The notes under the pieces: generated by a model
Databases searched by the model: none
Told to the model about the DNA's origin: nothing
What the model saw: only the letters and a program-made list of their open reading frames with translations
In this document: piece after piece, positions 41,093 to 50,094 of the stretch
Layout of the letters: every line of letters starts with the position of its first letter
Position numbering within the stretch: the first letter of the stretch is position 1
Translations under genes and position numbers: made by a program
Assembly (NCBI GenBank): GCA_947626395.1
Contig: CANQRU010000087.1
Location: forward strand, 1 to 52,424
DNA length: 52,424 nt
Source: an uncultured Lachnospiraceae bacterium
Lineage (GTDB): Bacteria > Bacillota > Clostridia > Lachnospirales > Lachnospiraceae
Direction: 5' to 3'

Positions 41093-42805
41093 TCACTCCT
41101 CGGCCGCCGCCTTCCGGCTGTTGATCGCCCGGATCACTTCCATGTCAAACTTCGGTTTCCGGCTGTAGGTATACAATCCGTTCATCTCCTGCTCCACATC
41201 ATAAAGCTGCGTATAGCAGAAACCAAACATACGCGGATGGTCCAGGAGGGCGTCGACCAGGCCGCGGTAACGGTCCAGAAATTCCTTCTCTGTCTTCGGA
41301 CTGTCCCCATAGCCCCAGCTCTGCCCGTTCACGCCTTCCACGTCCCACTTGATGCCGCCGAATTCGCTGATAAAGACCGGAACGCCCTCAATGAATTTCT
41401 GACGGCCGGCCAACGGGTCGAAGGGCTTTCCGCCCGCAGCAAACTCCGCATAATGGGCCGCGAACTCTTTCGGATCCTGTGTGTAGTCATGAAGATCGAA
41501 AATATCCGACTCCACATGGTAGTTGCCGCTCGTATCGATGCAGGGACGCGTGATGTCCGTCATCTTCGTCATCCGGTATACGATCGCAAGCAGCTCGTCG
41601 TCCTGTTTCCGCCCCTGGCAGTCCCAGGTCTCATTGAACGGACACCAGCCAACGATCGCGGGATGATTGAAATCCCTGCAGACCGCCTCCATCCACTCCG
41701 GCAGGAAATGCTTCAGCCCGTCCGGCGCGCTTATGTCTAAGCCCCAGTTCGCATGCTCGCCCCAGACCAGATAGCCCAGCCGATCGCAGTGATACAGAAA
41801 CAGCGGTTCGAATACCTTCTGGTGCAGACGCGCGCCGTTGAAACCCGCATCCATCGACAGGCGGATATCCTGAATGAGCGCTTCCTCTGTGGGAGCCGTA
41901 TAGATCCCGTCCGGATAAAAGCCCTGATCCAGCACCAGCCGCTGGAATACAGATTTTCCGTTGAGCAGCACTCTTTCTTCGTCGATCCGCACCTCCCGCA
42001 TTCCGAAATAGCTGTGAACCAGATCGTCCCCAAACCGCAGTTCCAGCTCATACAGCCTTCCGCACCCGGCCTCCCAGAGATGCCGTTCGGAAAGCGGGAT
42101 CGTAACTGTCGCATGATCCGCGCAGGCGGCCGCTTCCGCACTTCCGCAGTCCCGTCCTTCGTAAAACGCCTTTGCCTGAAGCGTGCCTTTTCCTTTCACC
42201 ACTGCCTGAATCGTCAATGTATTCTCGTAAATATTGGGATAATAGCGGATATTCTTTATATACGCCTCCGGCACAAACTCCAGCCATACCGTCTGCCAGA
42301 TCCCGGTCGTCCTGGTGTATTCGCAGCCATGGGACGCATAGCGGCCGGACTGTTTGCCCTTCGGCTGCCGCCCGCTTCTCGTATCGTCCCCGGCATAGAC
42401 GGACAGACTGTTTTCTCCCGGCCGCACCAACTTCGTGATATCAAACTCAAAGGATGTATAGCCGCCTTTATGGACGCCTGCCGCCTGACCGTTCACCCAC
42501 ACCCGGCATTCATAATCCACGGCGCCGAAATGCAGCAGAACCCTTCCCTTCGTCTGTTCAGCCGTAAGCGAAACCGTCCGGCGGTACCAGACCGCCCGCA
42601 TGAAATCTTTACAGCCGATTCCGCTCAGCTCGCTCTCCGGACAGAACGGCACAAGGATCTTCCGGTCCAGCTTCTCATTTTCATAGAGTTTCCGGTCGAT
42701 CCCGCTGTTTCCGAAATCAAACGCGAAATCCCATTCCCCATTCAGATTCATCCAGTTATCCCGCCGCATCTGCGGCTGCGGATGTTCCGGCCTCGGTATC
42801 GCCAC
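41093..42805 (-). CDS. Glycoside hydrolase family 2 enzyme (second copy type)
   Basis: 570 residues, GTG start behind AAGGAGGAAAATACT. Sugar-binding domain (VLLHFGAVDYECRVWVNGQAAG), Ig-like domain, then the barrel with the acid/base in PFNETWD and the nucleophile in FISEFGGIKW. Related to the GH2 at 36827-38830 but without its insert. It lies beside a NimA-like and a GNAT gene, not in the sugar operon. Substrate unknown; no signal peptide. Confidence 0.93.
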   Translation of the reverse strand: MAIPRPEHPQPQMRRDNWMNLNGEWDFAFDFGNSGIDRKLYENEKLDRKILVPFCPESELSGIGCKDFMRAVWYRRTVSLTAEQTKGRVLLHFGAVDYECRVWVNGQAAGVHKGGYTSFEFDITKLVRPGENSLSVYAGDDTRSGRQPKGKQSGRYASHGCEYTRTTGIWQTVWLEFVPEAYIKNIRYYPNIYENTLTIQAVVKGKGTLQAKAFYEGRDCGSAEAAACADHATVTIPLSERHLWEAGCGRLYELELRFGDDLVHSYFGMREVRIDEERVLLNGKSVFQRLVLDQGFYPDGIYTAPTEEALIQDIRLSMDAGFNGARLHQKVFEPLFLYHCDRLGYLVWGEHANWGLDISAPDGLKHFLPEWMEAVCRDFNHPAIVGWCPFNETWDCQGRKQDDELLAIVYRMTKMTDITRPCIDTSGNYHVESDIFDLHDYTQDPKEFAAHYAEFAAGGKPFDPLAGRQKFIEGVPVFISEFGGIKWDVEGVNGQSWGYGDSPKTEKEFLDRYRGLVDALLDHPRMFGFCYTQLYDVEQEMNGLYTYSRKPKFDMEVIRAINSRKAAAEE

Positions 42806-42952
42806 AGTATTTTCCTCCTTTTCCCCGCTCCTGTCAACAGCACCGGAATCCCTGTTTCGTAAGCCAAACCGGGGCCGCCGTTGCTCATCTTATTTTATTA
42901 AACTACAAAACACACGTATGATGTTATTCTCATATACAAAAAACGTATCCGC

Positions 42953-44248
42953 TTAAATGCAAAATGCAGCATAGAGCGGAACCGTCTTTTTCCCGTCGTC
43001 AAAGCCAAAGTTTCTCGCAGAAAGCTTGATGGCGTAAGCGGGCTTATAGGCGTCCATATAGACCTTCAGGCTCTTAGCCTTTGTATTGTCGGCAGACTTA
43101 ACCTCAATGGGGATAAGCCGGCCTTCCCGCTGGATAATAAAATCAATCTCCGCCCCTCTCTCGGACTCCCAATAGTATGTCTGATATCCGTTGATGGAAA
43201 GCTGCACATTCACATAGTTTTCAGCGAGACCGCCTTTGAAGTCGTTCATTTCTTCCACCATATAAAAGATATCGTTTGCATCCAGGTTCTTCTTGGCAGC
43301 AAGCAGTCCCAGATCAGAAACATAAATCTTAAAAGCATCGATGTCACGGTAATTCTCCAATGGCTTCTTCACCTGCTCCACCTTGAACACCTGCGACACG
43401 ATTCCCGACAGACAAAGCCATTCGATGGCGTTCTCGAATTCGGAAGCCCGCCCGCCTTTCTTGATCAGCTTATATTGAAAGCGGGTGTTTTTCTTTGAAA
43501 GCTGCACGGTAATATTATCGTAGGCGAGCCGCGTTTTCTTGATCTCATTTCCATTATTGTATTTGCTCATATCATTAAGATAGCCTGCCAGAATGGTGTC
43601 CTGCGTATGACGTACAAGAATATAGTCCTTCGTCTGGGCAAATTGCAAGACGCATTCCGGCATACCGCCTACCACAAGATACTGACGGTAAAGCTGCATG
43701 GCCGCATCGTGCAAAGCGGAAGGCATAGGCGTATCTGTCTGAAAGCAGCTTTTGATCTGTTCAGCCAAAGCATTCTCGCCCAGAGCGAGCAGGAATTCCT
43801 CCATGTCCATCGGATAGAGCGTTTTCATATCCACTTTTCCCACCGGGAATGAAAACCTTGTCCTGTTAACCGCAACGCCCAAAAGACTTCCTGCAGCAAT
43901 AATATGATAATCCGGAGCATCCTCGCAGAAATATTTCAGTGAGGTCAGAGCCCGTTCGCAAAGCTGCACCTCGTCGAAGACGATCAGCGTCTTTTCCCTG
44001 ACGATCGTCTGTCCCGCTATATGCGACAAAATGGGAATCAGATAGTCCGGACTTACGTTCTCCGCAAACGTTTCAGAGAGCTTCGGATTGGTCTCAAAAT
44101 TAAAATACGCCACATTTTCGTAGTTAGTGCGGCCGAACTCCAAAAGAGAATACGTCTTTCCGACCTGTCTTGCACCCTGTAAAATTAACGGTTTGCGGTG
44201 TTCACTCTCTTTCCATTCCTTTAGAAAAAGCATGATCTTCCGGTACAT
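42953..44248 (-). CDS. DUF4143 ATPase (AAA_14 with PD-(D/E)xK-like end)
   Basis: 431 residues. N-terminal AAA ATPase (ILQGARQVGKTYSLLEF Walker A; TLIVFDEVQLCERAL Walker B), the DUF4143 middle, and a C-terminal nuclease-like motif GAEIDFIIQREGRLIPIEVKSA. Very common in gut bacteria and archaea; function unsettled. The start was taken at the ATG after TTAGGGGGACCGCGT; the longer frame of 37 further codons lacks a ribosome binding site and is AT-rich. Confidence 0.92.
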   Translation of the reverse strand: MYRKIMLFLKEWKESEHRKPLILQGARQVGKTYSLLEFGRTNYENVAYFNFETNPKLSETFAENVSPDYLIPILSHIAGQTIVREKTLIVFDEVQLCERALTSLKYFCEDAPDYHIIAAGSLLGVAVNRTRFSFPVGKVDMKTLYPMDMEEFLLALGENALAEQIKSCFQTDTPMPSALHDAAMQLYRQYLVVGGMPECVLQFAQTKDYILVRHTQDTILAGYLNDMSKYNNGNEIKKTRLAYDNITVQLSKKNTRFQYKLIKKGGRASEFENAIEWLCLSGIVSQVFKVEQVKKPLENYRDIDAFKIYVSDLGLLAAKKNLDANDIFYMVEEMNDFKGGLAENYVNVQLSINGYQTYYWESERGAEIDFIIQREGRLIPIEVKSADNTKAKSLKVYMDAYKPAYAIKLSARNFGFDDGKKTVPLYAAFCI

Positions 44249-44386
44249 ACGCGGTCCCCCTAAGCTGAAACTTTTAGAATTATACCAAATATTCATGTAA
44301 AAATCAATGCAATTTTCTTTGAAATTTACATCAAAGTGCACGAATATACCGTGTATCATCCCCCATATGTCTGCTGCTGGACTTTT

Positions 44387-44632
44387 TCATCCGTTATGAT
44401 ACTCTTTCTTTAATTTCTGACGAATAATCAGCTTTATGATAACAGCTGCGATCAAAACGACAGCCGTTACGATGCCATACAATAAAATACTTGTGTACCA
44501 CGGCGCGGACTGCATGGCATACAGATCGGGATGCGCCTTAAAATCCCAGAATACATATATTCCGTGCCCGATAAAAACTCCAACGAACGCGCCTATGATT
44601 GTATTTAAGATCCGGTTAATTTTCTCCAGCAA
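44387..44632 (-). CDS. Small membrane protein, two helices, TTG start
   Basis: 81 residues. Two hydrophobic segments (ILNTIIGAFVGVFIGHGIYVFW and SILLYGIVTAVVLIAAVIIKLII) with FKAHPDLYAMQSAPWYTS between them. This pattern recurs in small hypothetical proteins of Lachnospiraceae (recollection). The TTG follows AGAGGAGGCGCTATT at ideal distance. A longer frame upstream, starting with ATG at 44707, has no ribosome binding site and would overlap the neighbouring kinase gene. Confidence 0.75.
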   Translation of the reverse strand: MLEKINRILNTIIGAFVGVFIGHGIYVFWDFKAHPDLYAMQSAPWYTSILLYGIVTAVVLIAAVIIKLIIRQKLKKEYHNG

Positions 44633-44691
44633 AATAGCGCCTCCTCTGACCTTCAGTTTTTGTCCTCTGCAAATTCCCCCAGAATTGGAAG

Positions 44692-45171
44692 CTATCCATT
44701 GATCCATACGTCGGCTTCATCTCTGTCCGGCGGTTCGAACATCGCTTCAAACTTTGCAGCAAGGGCGCTGTCAACGATGTAGGCCGTCGCTTCGCCCGCC
44801 GTAACGGCCTGATTTCTTTGATTTATGCGCGCCCGCCAGACCTCATCATTGATATCGAGATAATGCAGTTCGCATTCTATATTCCGGCTTCGGTAAAACG
44901 CTTTTGCCTCGTCTCTTCCTTCCTTTGTCCAAAAGCCCCAGTCCAGGATCACATCGGCGCCGGCCCGGATAACCTCTAACGATTTCTCAAACAGATAACG
45001 ACGCACATTGGCTGCGTATTCGTCATGCTTTTCTCCTGCATACAGTCCAAATACCGCAAGCATAATTTCATCAACCGACAGAATGACCGCCTGATGAGCC
45101 GTTTGTAACTGTTTGGCGTATGTAGTTTTGCCGCTGCAGAGTTTTCCGCAGATGAGAAAGACTTTGGCCAT
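44692..45171 (-). CDS. P-loop kinase (AAA_33, zeta-toxin/CPT-like)
   Basis: 159 residues. Walker A in CGKLCSGKTTYAK, an Asp in LSVDEIMLAVFGLY, a Walker B-like VILDWGFWTKEGRDEAKAFY, and the lid region INQRNQ. This matches small nucleoside/nucleotide-kinase-like ATPases of unknown substrate. A damaged paralogue lies at 51746-52096. The start was set at the ATG preceding AKVFLICG, 15 codons inside the longest frame, with AAGGAG 10 bases upstream. Confidence 0.85.
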   Translation of the reverse strand: MAKVFLICGKLCSGKTTYAKQLQTAHQAVILSVDEIMLAVFGLYAGEKHDEYAANVRRYLFEKSLEVIRAGADVILDWGFWTKEGRDEAKAFYRSRNIECELHYLDINDEVWRARINQRNQAVTAGEATAYIVDSALAAKFEAMFEPPDRDEADVWING

Positions 45172-45304
45172 AACTTTTGCGCTCCTTAGCTGATTATCCG
45201 CAAATCTATCGTTCACTCAGATTCGCTTTCGTCAAGATAATGTTCATCAATATCCTTTCCTCGTAATTTAGACACCATGTTCTCTTATTTCCGCCAGTCC
45301 TTTC

Positions 45305-46486
45305 TCAGCGGCAGTTCAGAACAATTTCTTCGTATTTCTGAATTCCCGCAACCAACCTTGAAAGCCCATCCTCCAGCACCGTACGCGGACAGGCGGCATT
45401 CATACGGATAAATTGCTCCCCACAGCAGCCGTATTGCGATCCGCTGGAAACGATCAGTCCTGTCGTATCCCGGATAAATCGTACCAGCTCATCGGCTGAA
45501 CCTGCGATCTTGCTGCAGTCAATCCAGATCAAATAAGTCGCCTGCGAGGGAACGATATGCAGCTTCGGATTCTTTTTTTGAATGTAGTCCGCCGCGATTT
45601 CTTTATTCTGAAACAGATACGCGCGGAGTTCATCAAGCCAGGGCGCGCCTTTTGTGAAGGCGGCGACGGTGGCCTCGACCGCAAAGGAGTTCGGCTCGGC
45701 TACCTCGTCGGTGTTCAGTCCGCGCCAGACCTTGTGGCGGAGTACCGGGTTCGGCACCGCCACCGCAGCCGTCTGTAATCCTGCCAGATTAAACGCCTTG
45801 GTCGGCGCGATGCAGGTGATGCTGTTTTCCCGGCATTCATCCGAAACACTCGCAAATGGAACATACTCGGTTCCGGGCGCGGTCAGGTCGCAGTGTATTT
45901 CATCGGATAGTACCACGACATGGTGCTTTCTGCAGAGCGATCCGATCTGTGCAAGCGTTTCTCTATCCCATATTTTCCCGACAGGGTTATGCGGATTGCA
46001 CAGGATCATAAGCGTAGTCTGCGGGTCGGCAAGCTTCCGCTCCAAATCTTCAAAATCAATTTCATATTCGCCGTTTTTGTAGATTAGTTCGCTTTCCAGC
46101 ACCTGCCGCCCGTTGTTAAGTATTGAATTGAAAAAAATATTATAGACGGGCGTCTGTATCAGAACCTTTTCAGCGGGCGTCGTCAGCTTCCGGACAACGC
46201 TTGAAATGGCGGGGACCACGCCCGTGCAAAAGATCATCCAGTCGTGCTCCATAGCAAAGTGATGCCGGTTCTGCCACCAGTTTCTGTACACTGCATACCA
46301 TGATTCGGGGACAACGGAATAGCCGAATACGCCGTGCTCCGCCCTCTCTTTGATCGCGGCCCGGATTTCCGGCGCAGTCTGAAAATCCATATCTGCTACC
46401 CACATGGGCAGCTCGCCGTCTGATACGTCCCACTTTAAGGAATTTGAATTTCTCCGGTCTGTGACCGAATCAAAATCGTATTTCAT
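45305..46486 (-). CDS. patB: MalY/PatB-type aminotransferase (C-S lyase)
   Basis: Fold-type I PLP enzyme, related to cystathionine beta-lyases that split C-S bonds. Conserved: KYDFDSVTDRRNSNSLKWD at the start, WVADMDF, CNPHNPVGK, SDEIHCDL, the PLP lysine in APTKAFNLAG, and GCCGEQFIRMN near the end. 393 residues. GGAGG precedes the ATG. Single gene between a DUF3737 gene and a P-loop kinase gene. Confidence 0.92.
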   Translation of the reverse strand: MKYDFDSVTDRRNSNSLKWDVSDGELPMWVADMDFQTAPEIRAAIKERAEHGVFGYSVVPESWYAVYRNWWQNRHHFAMEHDWMIFCTGVVPAISSVVRKLTTPAEKVLIQTPVYNIFFNSILNNGRQVLESELIYKNGEYEIDFEDLERKLADPQTTLMILCNPHNPVGKIWDRETLAQIGSLCRKHHVVVLSDEIHCDLTAPGTEYVPFASVSDECRENSITCIAPTKAFNLAGLQTAAVAVPNPVLRHKVWRGLNTDEVAEPNSFAVEATVAAFTKGAPWLDELRAYLFQNKEIAADYIQKKNPKLHIVPSQATYLIWIDCSKIAGSADELVRFIRDTTGLIVSSGSQYGCCGEQFIRMNAACPRTVLEDGLSRLVAGIQKYEEIVLNCR

Positions 46487-46532
46487 GTCTGCCTCCCTGC
46501 CCCCGTTTACTGAATTTCTGCATACCGTTTTT

Positions 46533-47411
46533 TTACACGCACATCCGGACAGGCATCGGTTCGGTCTGCCTGCAGATCACATTGGTTTTCGACGGATCGA
46601 CCTTGTCCCGCTCTATGGTCAGGTTATCTATGTAGTCCGCGCGGATGGTTCCTCCCGACGGATTCAGTACGCTGTCGATTTTCCCAACGATGTCCGCATT
46701 GACGGTGGAATACTCGAAGGCAAGGGTTGTGTTCAGGAGCTTGCAGTTTTTCATCACGAGATTATCAATATAACACATCCCCTGCAGGCTTTCGACGGTG
46801 CAGTTGATAAGCGTAAGGTTCCTGGCATTCCAGCCCAGATATTCGCCGGAAATAAAGGAATCATACACCGTCACATTTTCGCTGTTCCAAAAAGCGTCCT
46901 TGGAGAGCAGATGCGAGTTATGGATCTCAACATTCCTGGCACCGTCGAACGAGTAATTCCCGTATAACGTAAGGCCGGTGATCTCCATGTTTTGGCTGTT
47001 CATGGCAAAATAGTCGCCTTTTGCGGTAACCTGATCCAGGATCACACCGTCGCAGCTCCACAGAGTTTCCGCCGCATTGGGAAAGGATACATTTTTCAGT
47101 GTCACATCCTCGCACCGGCGGAAGTTTTTCGGGGCCTCGATAGCGCTGTCCTCCACTCTGATATGCTTTGTGTACCACACGCCTGCGCGCCCCATCTCAA
47201 ACCAGGTGCAGTTTTTCACCGCAACGTTCCGACAATACCAGAGCGGATACTTCCATTTGAACATACTGCCGGACAGTTCAATGTCATGGCTTTCCTTGAG
47301 CGGGGATTCCCCGTCGTCGAAGATCGTATCGATCACCCGCAAGTATTCGCTGCCGAACAATGCGCGTTCCCCGGTTAAATAGCCCTGCCTGATTTCTTTT
47401 TTGATTTCCAT
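46533..47411 (-). CDS. DUF3737 family protein (right-handed beta-helix like)
   Basis: 292 residues made of repeating hydrophobic strands (CRNVAVKNCTWF, CEDVTLKNVSF, CDGVILDQVTA, SQNMEITGLTLYG, ARNVEIHNSHL, SENVTVYDSFI, ARNLTLINCTV, IDNLVMKNCKL), which predicts a parallel beta helix. The start motif MEIKKEIRQGYLTGERALF is typical of DUF3737. No signal peptide. Function unknown. The start was chosen by AAGGAGAACTTTAAC upstream of ATG. Confidence 0.92.
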   Translation of the reverse strand: MEIKKEIRQGYLTGERALFGSEYLRVIDTIFDDGESPLKESHDIELSGSMFKWKYPLWYCRNVAVKNCTWFEMGRAGVWYTKHIRVEDSAIEAPKNFRRCEDVTLKNVSFPNAAETLWSCDGVILDQVTAKGDYFAMNSQNMEITGLTLYGNYSFDGARNVEIHNSHLLSKDAFWNSENVTVYDSFISGEYLGWNARNLTLINCTVESLQGMCYIDNLVMKNCKLLNTTLAFEYSTVNADIVGKIDSVLNPSGGTIRADYIDNLTIERDKVDPSKTNVICRQTEPMPVRMCV

Positions 47412-47453
47412 GTTAAAGTTCTCCTTGTGGACCATAAATTTCTTGGCGTCCCT

Positions 47454-47482
47454 ATTATAGCGCCATCTTATAAAAATAGCAA
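47454..47482 (-). promoter_or_regulatory. Promoter of the DUF3737 gene
   Basis: TTGCTA, 17-base spacer, TATAAT on the minus strand. The -35 box lies in the T-rich tail of the upstream terminator. Confidence 0.7.
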
Positions 47483-47510
47483 GACGGGGAACCATAGCGG
47501 ACTCCCCGTC
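47472..47510 (-). terminator. Terminator of the tcdA-ttcA-like operon
   Basis: GACGGGGA/TCCCCGTC perfect 8-bp arms followed by TTGCTATTTTTAT on the minus strand, 40 bases after the stop of the rhodanese-TtcA gene. Confidence 0.85.
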
Positions 47511-47549
47511 CCACGAAACTATCATAGAATTAGAGCTGCCGCTCATTCT

Positions 47550-48674
47550 TTAATCATATCTTTCCAAAAAGGTATGCTTCTCTCCATTTTGCTTGTAGGC
47601 AATCACCGTGTCCAGATTCACATTTTCCACACTCTTGAATATATTTCCTTCTACAAATGGATTGCTCTGCTTTAACGTTCGGATCAGTTCTTTTATCTCC
47701 ACTCTCTTGGAACGGTTTTCCTCATTATTGCAGGTGCTGCAGGTATCGGTAAACTTGCAGGCGCACTGTATAAAATGGAGTCCGTTGTAATCTCTCCACG
47801 CCTTGATATCCTCTTCCCTGACCAGATACAAAGGACGTATCAGTTCCATGCCCTCAAAATTGGTACTGTGCAGCTTCGGCATCATGGTCTGTATCTGCGC
47901 GCCGTAAAGCATACCCATGAGAATCGTTTCGATCACATCATCATAGTGATGTCCCAGCGCAATCTTATTGCATCCCAGCTCCTTCGCAAAATGATACAGA
48001 TGTCCCCGCCTCATTCTGGCGCACAAATAGCATGGGGATTTCTCCACATGATAGACCGAGTCAAAAATATCCGATTCGAAAATAGTAATCGGTATATTCA
48101 GATTCCGTGCATTCTCTTCGATTAACCTGCGGTTTGCCTCGCTGTACCCCGGATCCATCACAAGGAACTTTACTTCAAAGTCAAATTTATTATGCAGCTT
48201 CAGTTCCTGAAAGCATTTCGCCATAAGCATGGAATCTTTTCCGCCGGAAATACATACCGCTATCGCATCCCCCGGCTTTACCAGTTCATAGGTCGTAATC
48301 GCTTTTGTAAACCTGGACCAGATCGTTTTTTTGAATTTTTTACGCAGGCTCTGCTCCGCGTCCTTCGCCTTATCCTGATTCTGCGGTTCACGCATCCTGT
48401 CCATAAGCCACGCAATATATCCGCCGTCAAGGCTTTCCGCATCCAGTCCCTTTTCTCTTAAATTTTCCGCCACCTCATTACTGACTATGCCTCTGCTGCA
48501 GCAGATGATCAGCTTTTTGGAAACATCTGTTTTTTCGCTGCGCTCGATCTCCTCAGGCTTTATGGCGACAGCCCCTGCTATCGCTCCGTGATCAATCTCT
48601 GCCTGACTGCGGATATCTATCATCTGGTAGGTACTTTCATCCAGCTTTTTCAATTCTTCCACCGAAATACCCAT
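47550..48674 (-). CDS. Rhodanese fused to a TtcA-like tRNA thiolation PP-loop enzyme
   Basis: 374 residues. Residues 1-95: a rhodanese domain with IDIRSQAEIDHGAI and the active Cys in IICCSRGIVSNEVA, a persulfide carrier. Then a PP-loop ATPase domain with SGGKDSM (adenylation), an iron-sulfur-type CYLCARMRRG, GHHYDD and CACKFTDTC, as in TtcA, which makes 2-thiocytidine in tRNA. The fusion places sulfur donor and acceptor in one chain. The stop of the preceding dehydratase gene is 1 base before the start. Confidence 0.9.
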   Translation of the reverse strand: MGISVEELKKLDESTYQMIDIRSQAEIDHGAIAGAVAIKPEEIERSEKTDVSKKLIICCSRGIVSNEVAENLREKGLDAESLDGGYIAWLMDRMREPQNQDKAKDAEQSLRKKFKKTIWSRFTKAITTYELVKPGDAIAVCISGGKDSMLMAKCFQELKLHNKFDFEVKFLVMDPGYSEANRRLIEENARNLNIPITIFESDIFDSVYHVEKSPCYLCARMRRGHLYHFAKELGCNKIALGHHYDDVIETILMGMLYGAQIQTMMPKLHSTNFEGMELIRPLYLVREEDIKAWRDYNGLHFIQCACKFTDTCSTCNNEENRSKRVEIKELIRTLKQSNPFVEGNIFKSVENVNLDTVIAYKQNGEKHTFLERYD

Positions 48675-48675
48675 A

Positions 48676-49446
48676 TCAATCCCGCCTCATTTCTTCGCTG
48701 CACAAATCTTTTACGACTTCGCCCGCAATGATCAGTCCTGCCACAGACGGCACAAATGCTACGCTGCCCGGAATGTCCCTTCGTTCTGTGCACTTATGCT
48801 TTGCTCCGGGCGGACAAATACAGTTTGTCCTGCAGCTGATCGACATATCAGTAAGCGGTCTTATCGGTTTTTCTTCGGAATATACAACCTTTAGCTTCCT
48901 TACGCCCCGTTTTTTCAATTCCCTCCGCATGACCTTTGCCAACGGACACATTTTTGTCTTATAGATGTCAGAAACCTTAAACTGGCTGCCGTCCAGTTTG
49001 TTTCCGGCGCCCATGCAGCTGATAACAGGCACATTTTTCTCCTGCGCCTTCATGATAAGTTCAATTTTGGCAGTAACCGTGTCCACCGCATCGACAATAT
49101 AATCATACTCCTGAAAAGGAAATTCATCCGCGTTTTCGGGCAGGAAGAAACACTTATGTACGATGACCTGCGCATCCGGATTGATTTCAAGTATCCGGTC
49201 TCTCATCACGTCCGCCTTATATTTTCCTACGGTTTTTCGTGTCGCAATAATCTGCCGGTTCAGATTGGTCAGGCAGACCTTATCATCATCGATCAGATCA
49301 AACGCCCCGATGCCGCTTCGCACAAGCGCTTCACAGACATATCCCCCTACCCCTCCGATTCCAAAAACTGCGACTCTGGAACCGGCTAATTTCTCCATCG
49401 CTTCTTTTCCAAGCAATAATTCTGTTCTTGAAAACTGCGTCAGCAT
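48676..49446 (-). CDS. tcdA: tRNA threonylcarbamoyladenosine dehydratase (TcdA/CsdL, ThiF family)
   Basis: ATP-dependent enzyme that cyclises t6A to ct6A in tRNA. The E1/ThiF fold is clear: FGIGGVGGYVCEALVRSG (nucleotide motif), DLIDDDKVCLTNLNRQI, DAVDTVTAK, and a C-terminal domain with CICPPGAKHKC. 256 residues. The start was placed at the ATG after AGAGGAGATGCGCAG. Driven by a full-consensus promoter and followed after 1 base by rhodanese-TtcA. Confidence 0.92.
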   Translation of the reverse strand: MLTQFSRTELLLGKEAMEKLAGSRVAVFGIGGVGGYVCEALVRSGIGAFDLIDDDKVCLTNLNRQIIATRKTVGKYKADVMRDRILEINPDAQVIVHKCFFLPENADEFPFQEYDYIVDAVDTVTAKIELIMKAQEKNVPVISCMGAGNKLDGSQFKVSDIYKTKMCPLAKVMRRELKKRGVRKLKVVYSEEKPIRPLTDMSISCRTNCICPPGAKHKCTERRDIPGSVAFVPSVAGLIIAGEVVKDLCSEEMRRD

Positions 49447-49529
49447 CTGCGCATCTCCTCTTACATCGAAAACAGCGGATGGTATACACCCGCATGTCAT
49501 TTTCATTTCCTACCAGACTAATAGGCTTT

Positions 49530-49558
49530 ATTATATATATGAGACAGGTTTTTGTCAA
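49530..49558 (-). promoter_or_regulatory. Promoter of the tcdA operon
   Basis: TTGACA, 17-base spacer, TATAAT on the minus strand, full consensus, about 80 bases before the start codon. Confidence 0.88.
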
Positions 49559-49582
49559 TTGGTTTTTGAATGATTCACTGTT

Positions 49583-49624
49583 CAAAAAAGGAACCGGCCG
49601 CTGATCCTCACAGCTGCCGGTTCT
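49583..49624 (-). terminator. Terminator of the gltD remnant
   Basis: GAACCGGC(A)GC and GC(G)GCCGGTTC arms followed by CTTTTTT on the minus strand, starting 10 bases after the gltD stop. It is the original 3' end of the gene. Confidence 0.88.
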
Positions 49625-49634
49625 GTCGTACCTC

Positions 49635-49988
49635 TCACATCAGATTCGTATACCCCATCAGCGCCGCGTCCACTTCCTTCGCCACTTCGCGCCCCTCGCG
49701 GATGGCCCAGACCACCAGGGACTGGCCGCGGTGCATGTCGCCGGCCGCGAAGACCTTCTCCACGTTGGTCTTATAGCTTCCGGGCGCGGTGTCCACGTTG
49801 GTGCGGGCGTTTAACTTCACGCCGAAGGCGTCGGAAACGTATTTCTGGCTGCCCAGGAATCCGGCGGCGATCAGCACCAGATCCGCGGGCACCTCCCGCT
49901 CGCTTCCTTCTACCGGAACCATCATCGTGCGGCCCGTTTTCTCGTCCTTCTGCGGCGTCAGGGCTTCATATGCTTCTCCCTTCCGTTC
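49635..49988 (-). pseudogene. gltD: Glutamate synthase small subunit, C-terminal remnant
   Basis: About 115 residues from the C-terminal end of GltD: EGSEREVPADLVLIAAGFLGSQ, then [44 protein letters not shown], the NADPH- and FAD-binding end of the protein. Upstream coding continues in frame to about EAYEALTPQKDEKTG and then stops matching. The remaining roughly 370 residues of the protein are missing. The intact terminator behind it shows that the 3' end is in place, so a deletion or insertion removed the front. Confidence 0.85.
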
Positions 49989-50085
49989 CCTCGGGAACTT
50001 CTAATGCACTCAAGTATAGCAGAAACCCCGGTTGCAGTCTACCAGCCGAAACTGGAACTTCCTACAACCAATGGTTGCGAAAGGA
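49985..50085 (-). promoter_or_regulatory. Structured promoter region at the gltD junction
   Basis: Between the sigma-factor stop and the gltD remnant lie nested inverted repeats: CAACC-AAT-GGTTG (50065-50077), GGTTGCAG/CTACAACC (50030-50037 with 50062-50069) around CCAG/CTGG, and GTTCCC-TC-GGGAAC (49985-49998). A minus-strand -10 TATACT (50013-50018) has a -35-like TAGACT 17 bases upstream. GAAGGGAG and ATG follow, but that ATG frame stops after three codons. It looks like the leader of a lost gene. Confidence 0.5.
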
Positions 50086-50094
50086 CGAATCAGG

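Noticed and set aside
41753-42862. 369-codon frame antisense to the second GH2
   Set aside because: Shadow of a conserved GH2 gene; no supporting start signal.
44633-44707. Longer version of the small membrane protein starting at 44707
   Set aside because: No ribosome binding site, a hydrophilic start unlike the family, and overlap with the kinase gene; the TTG at 44632 has an excellent AGAGGAGG.
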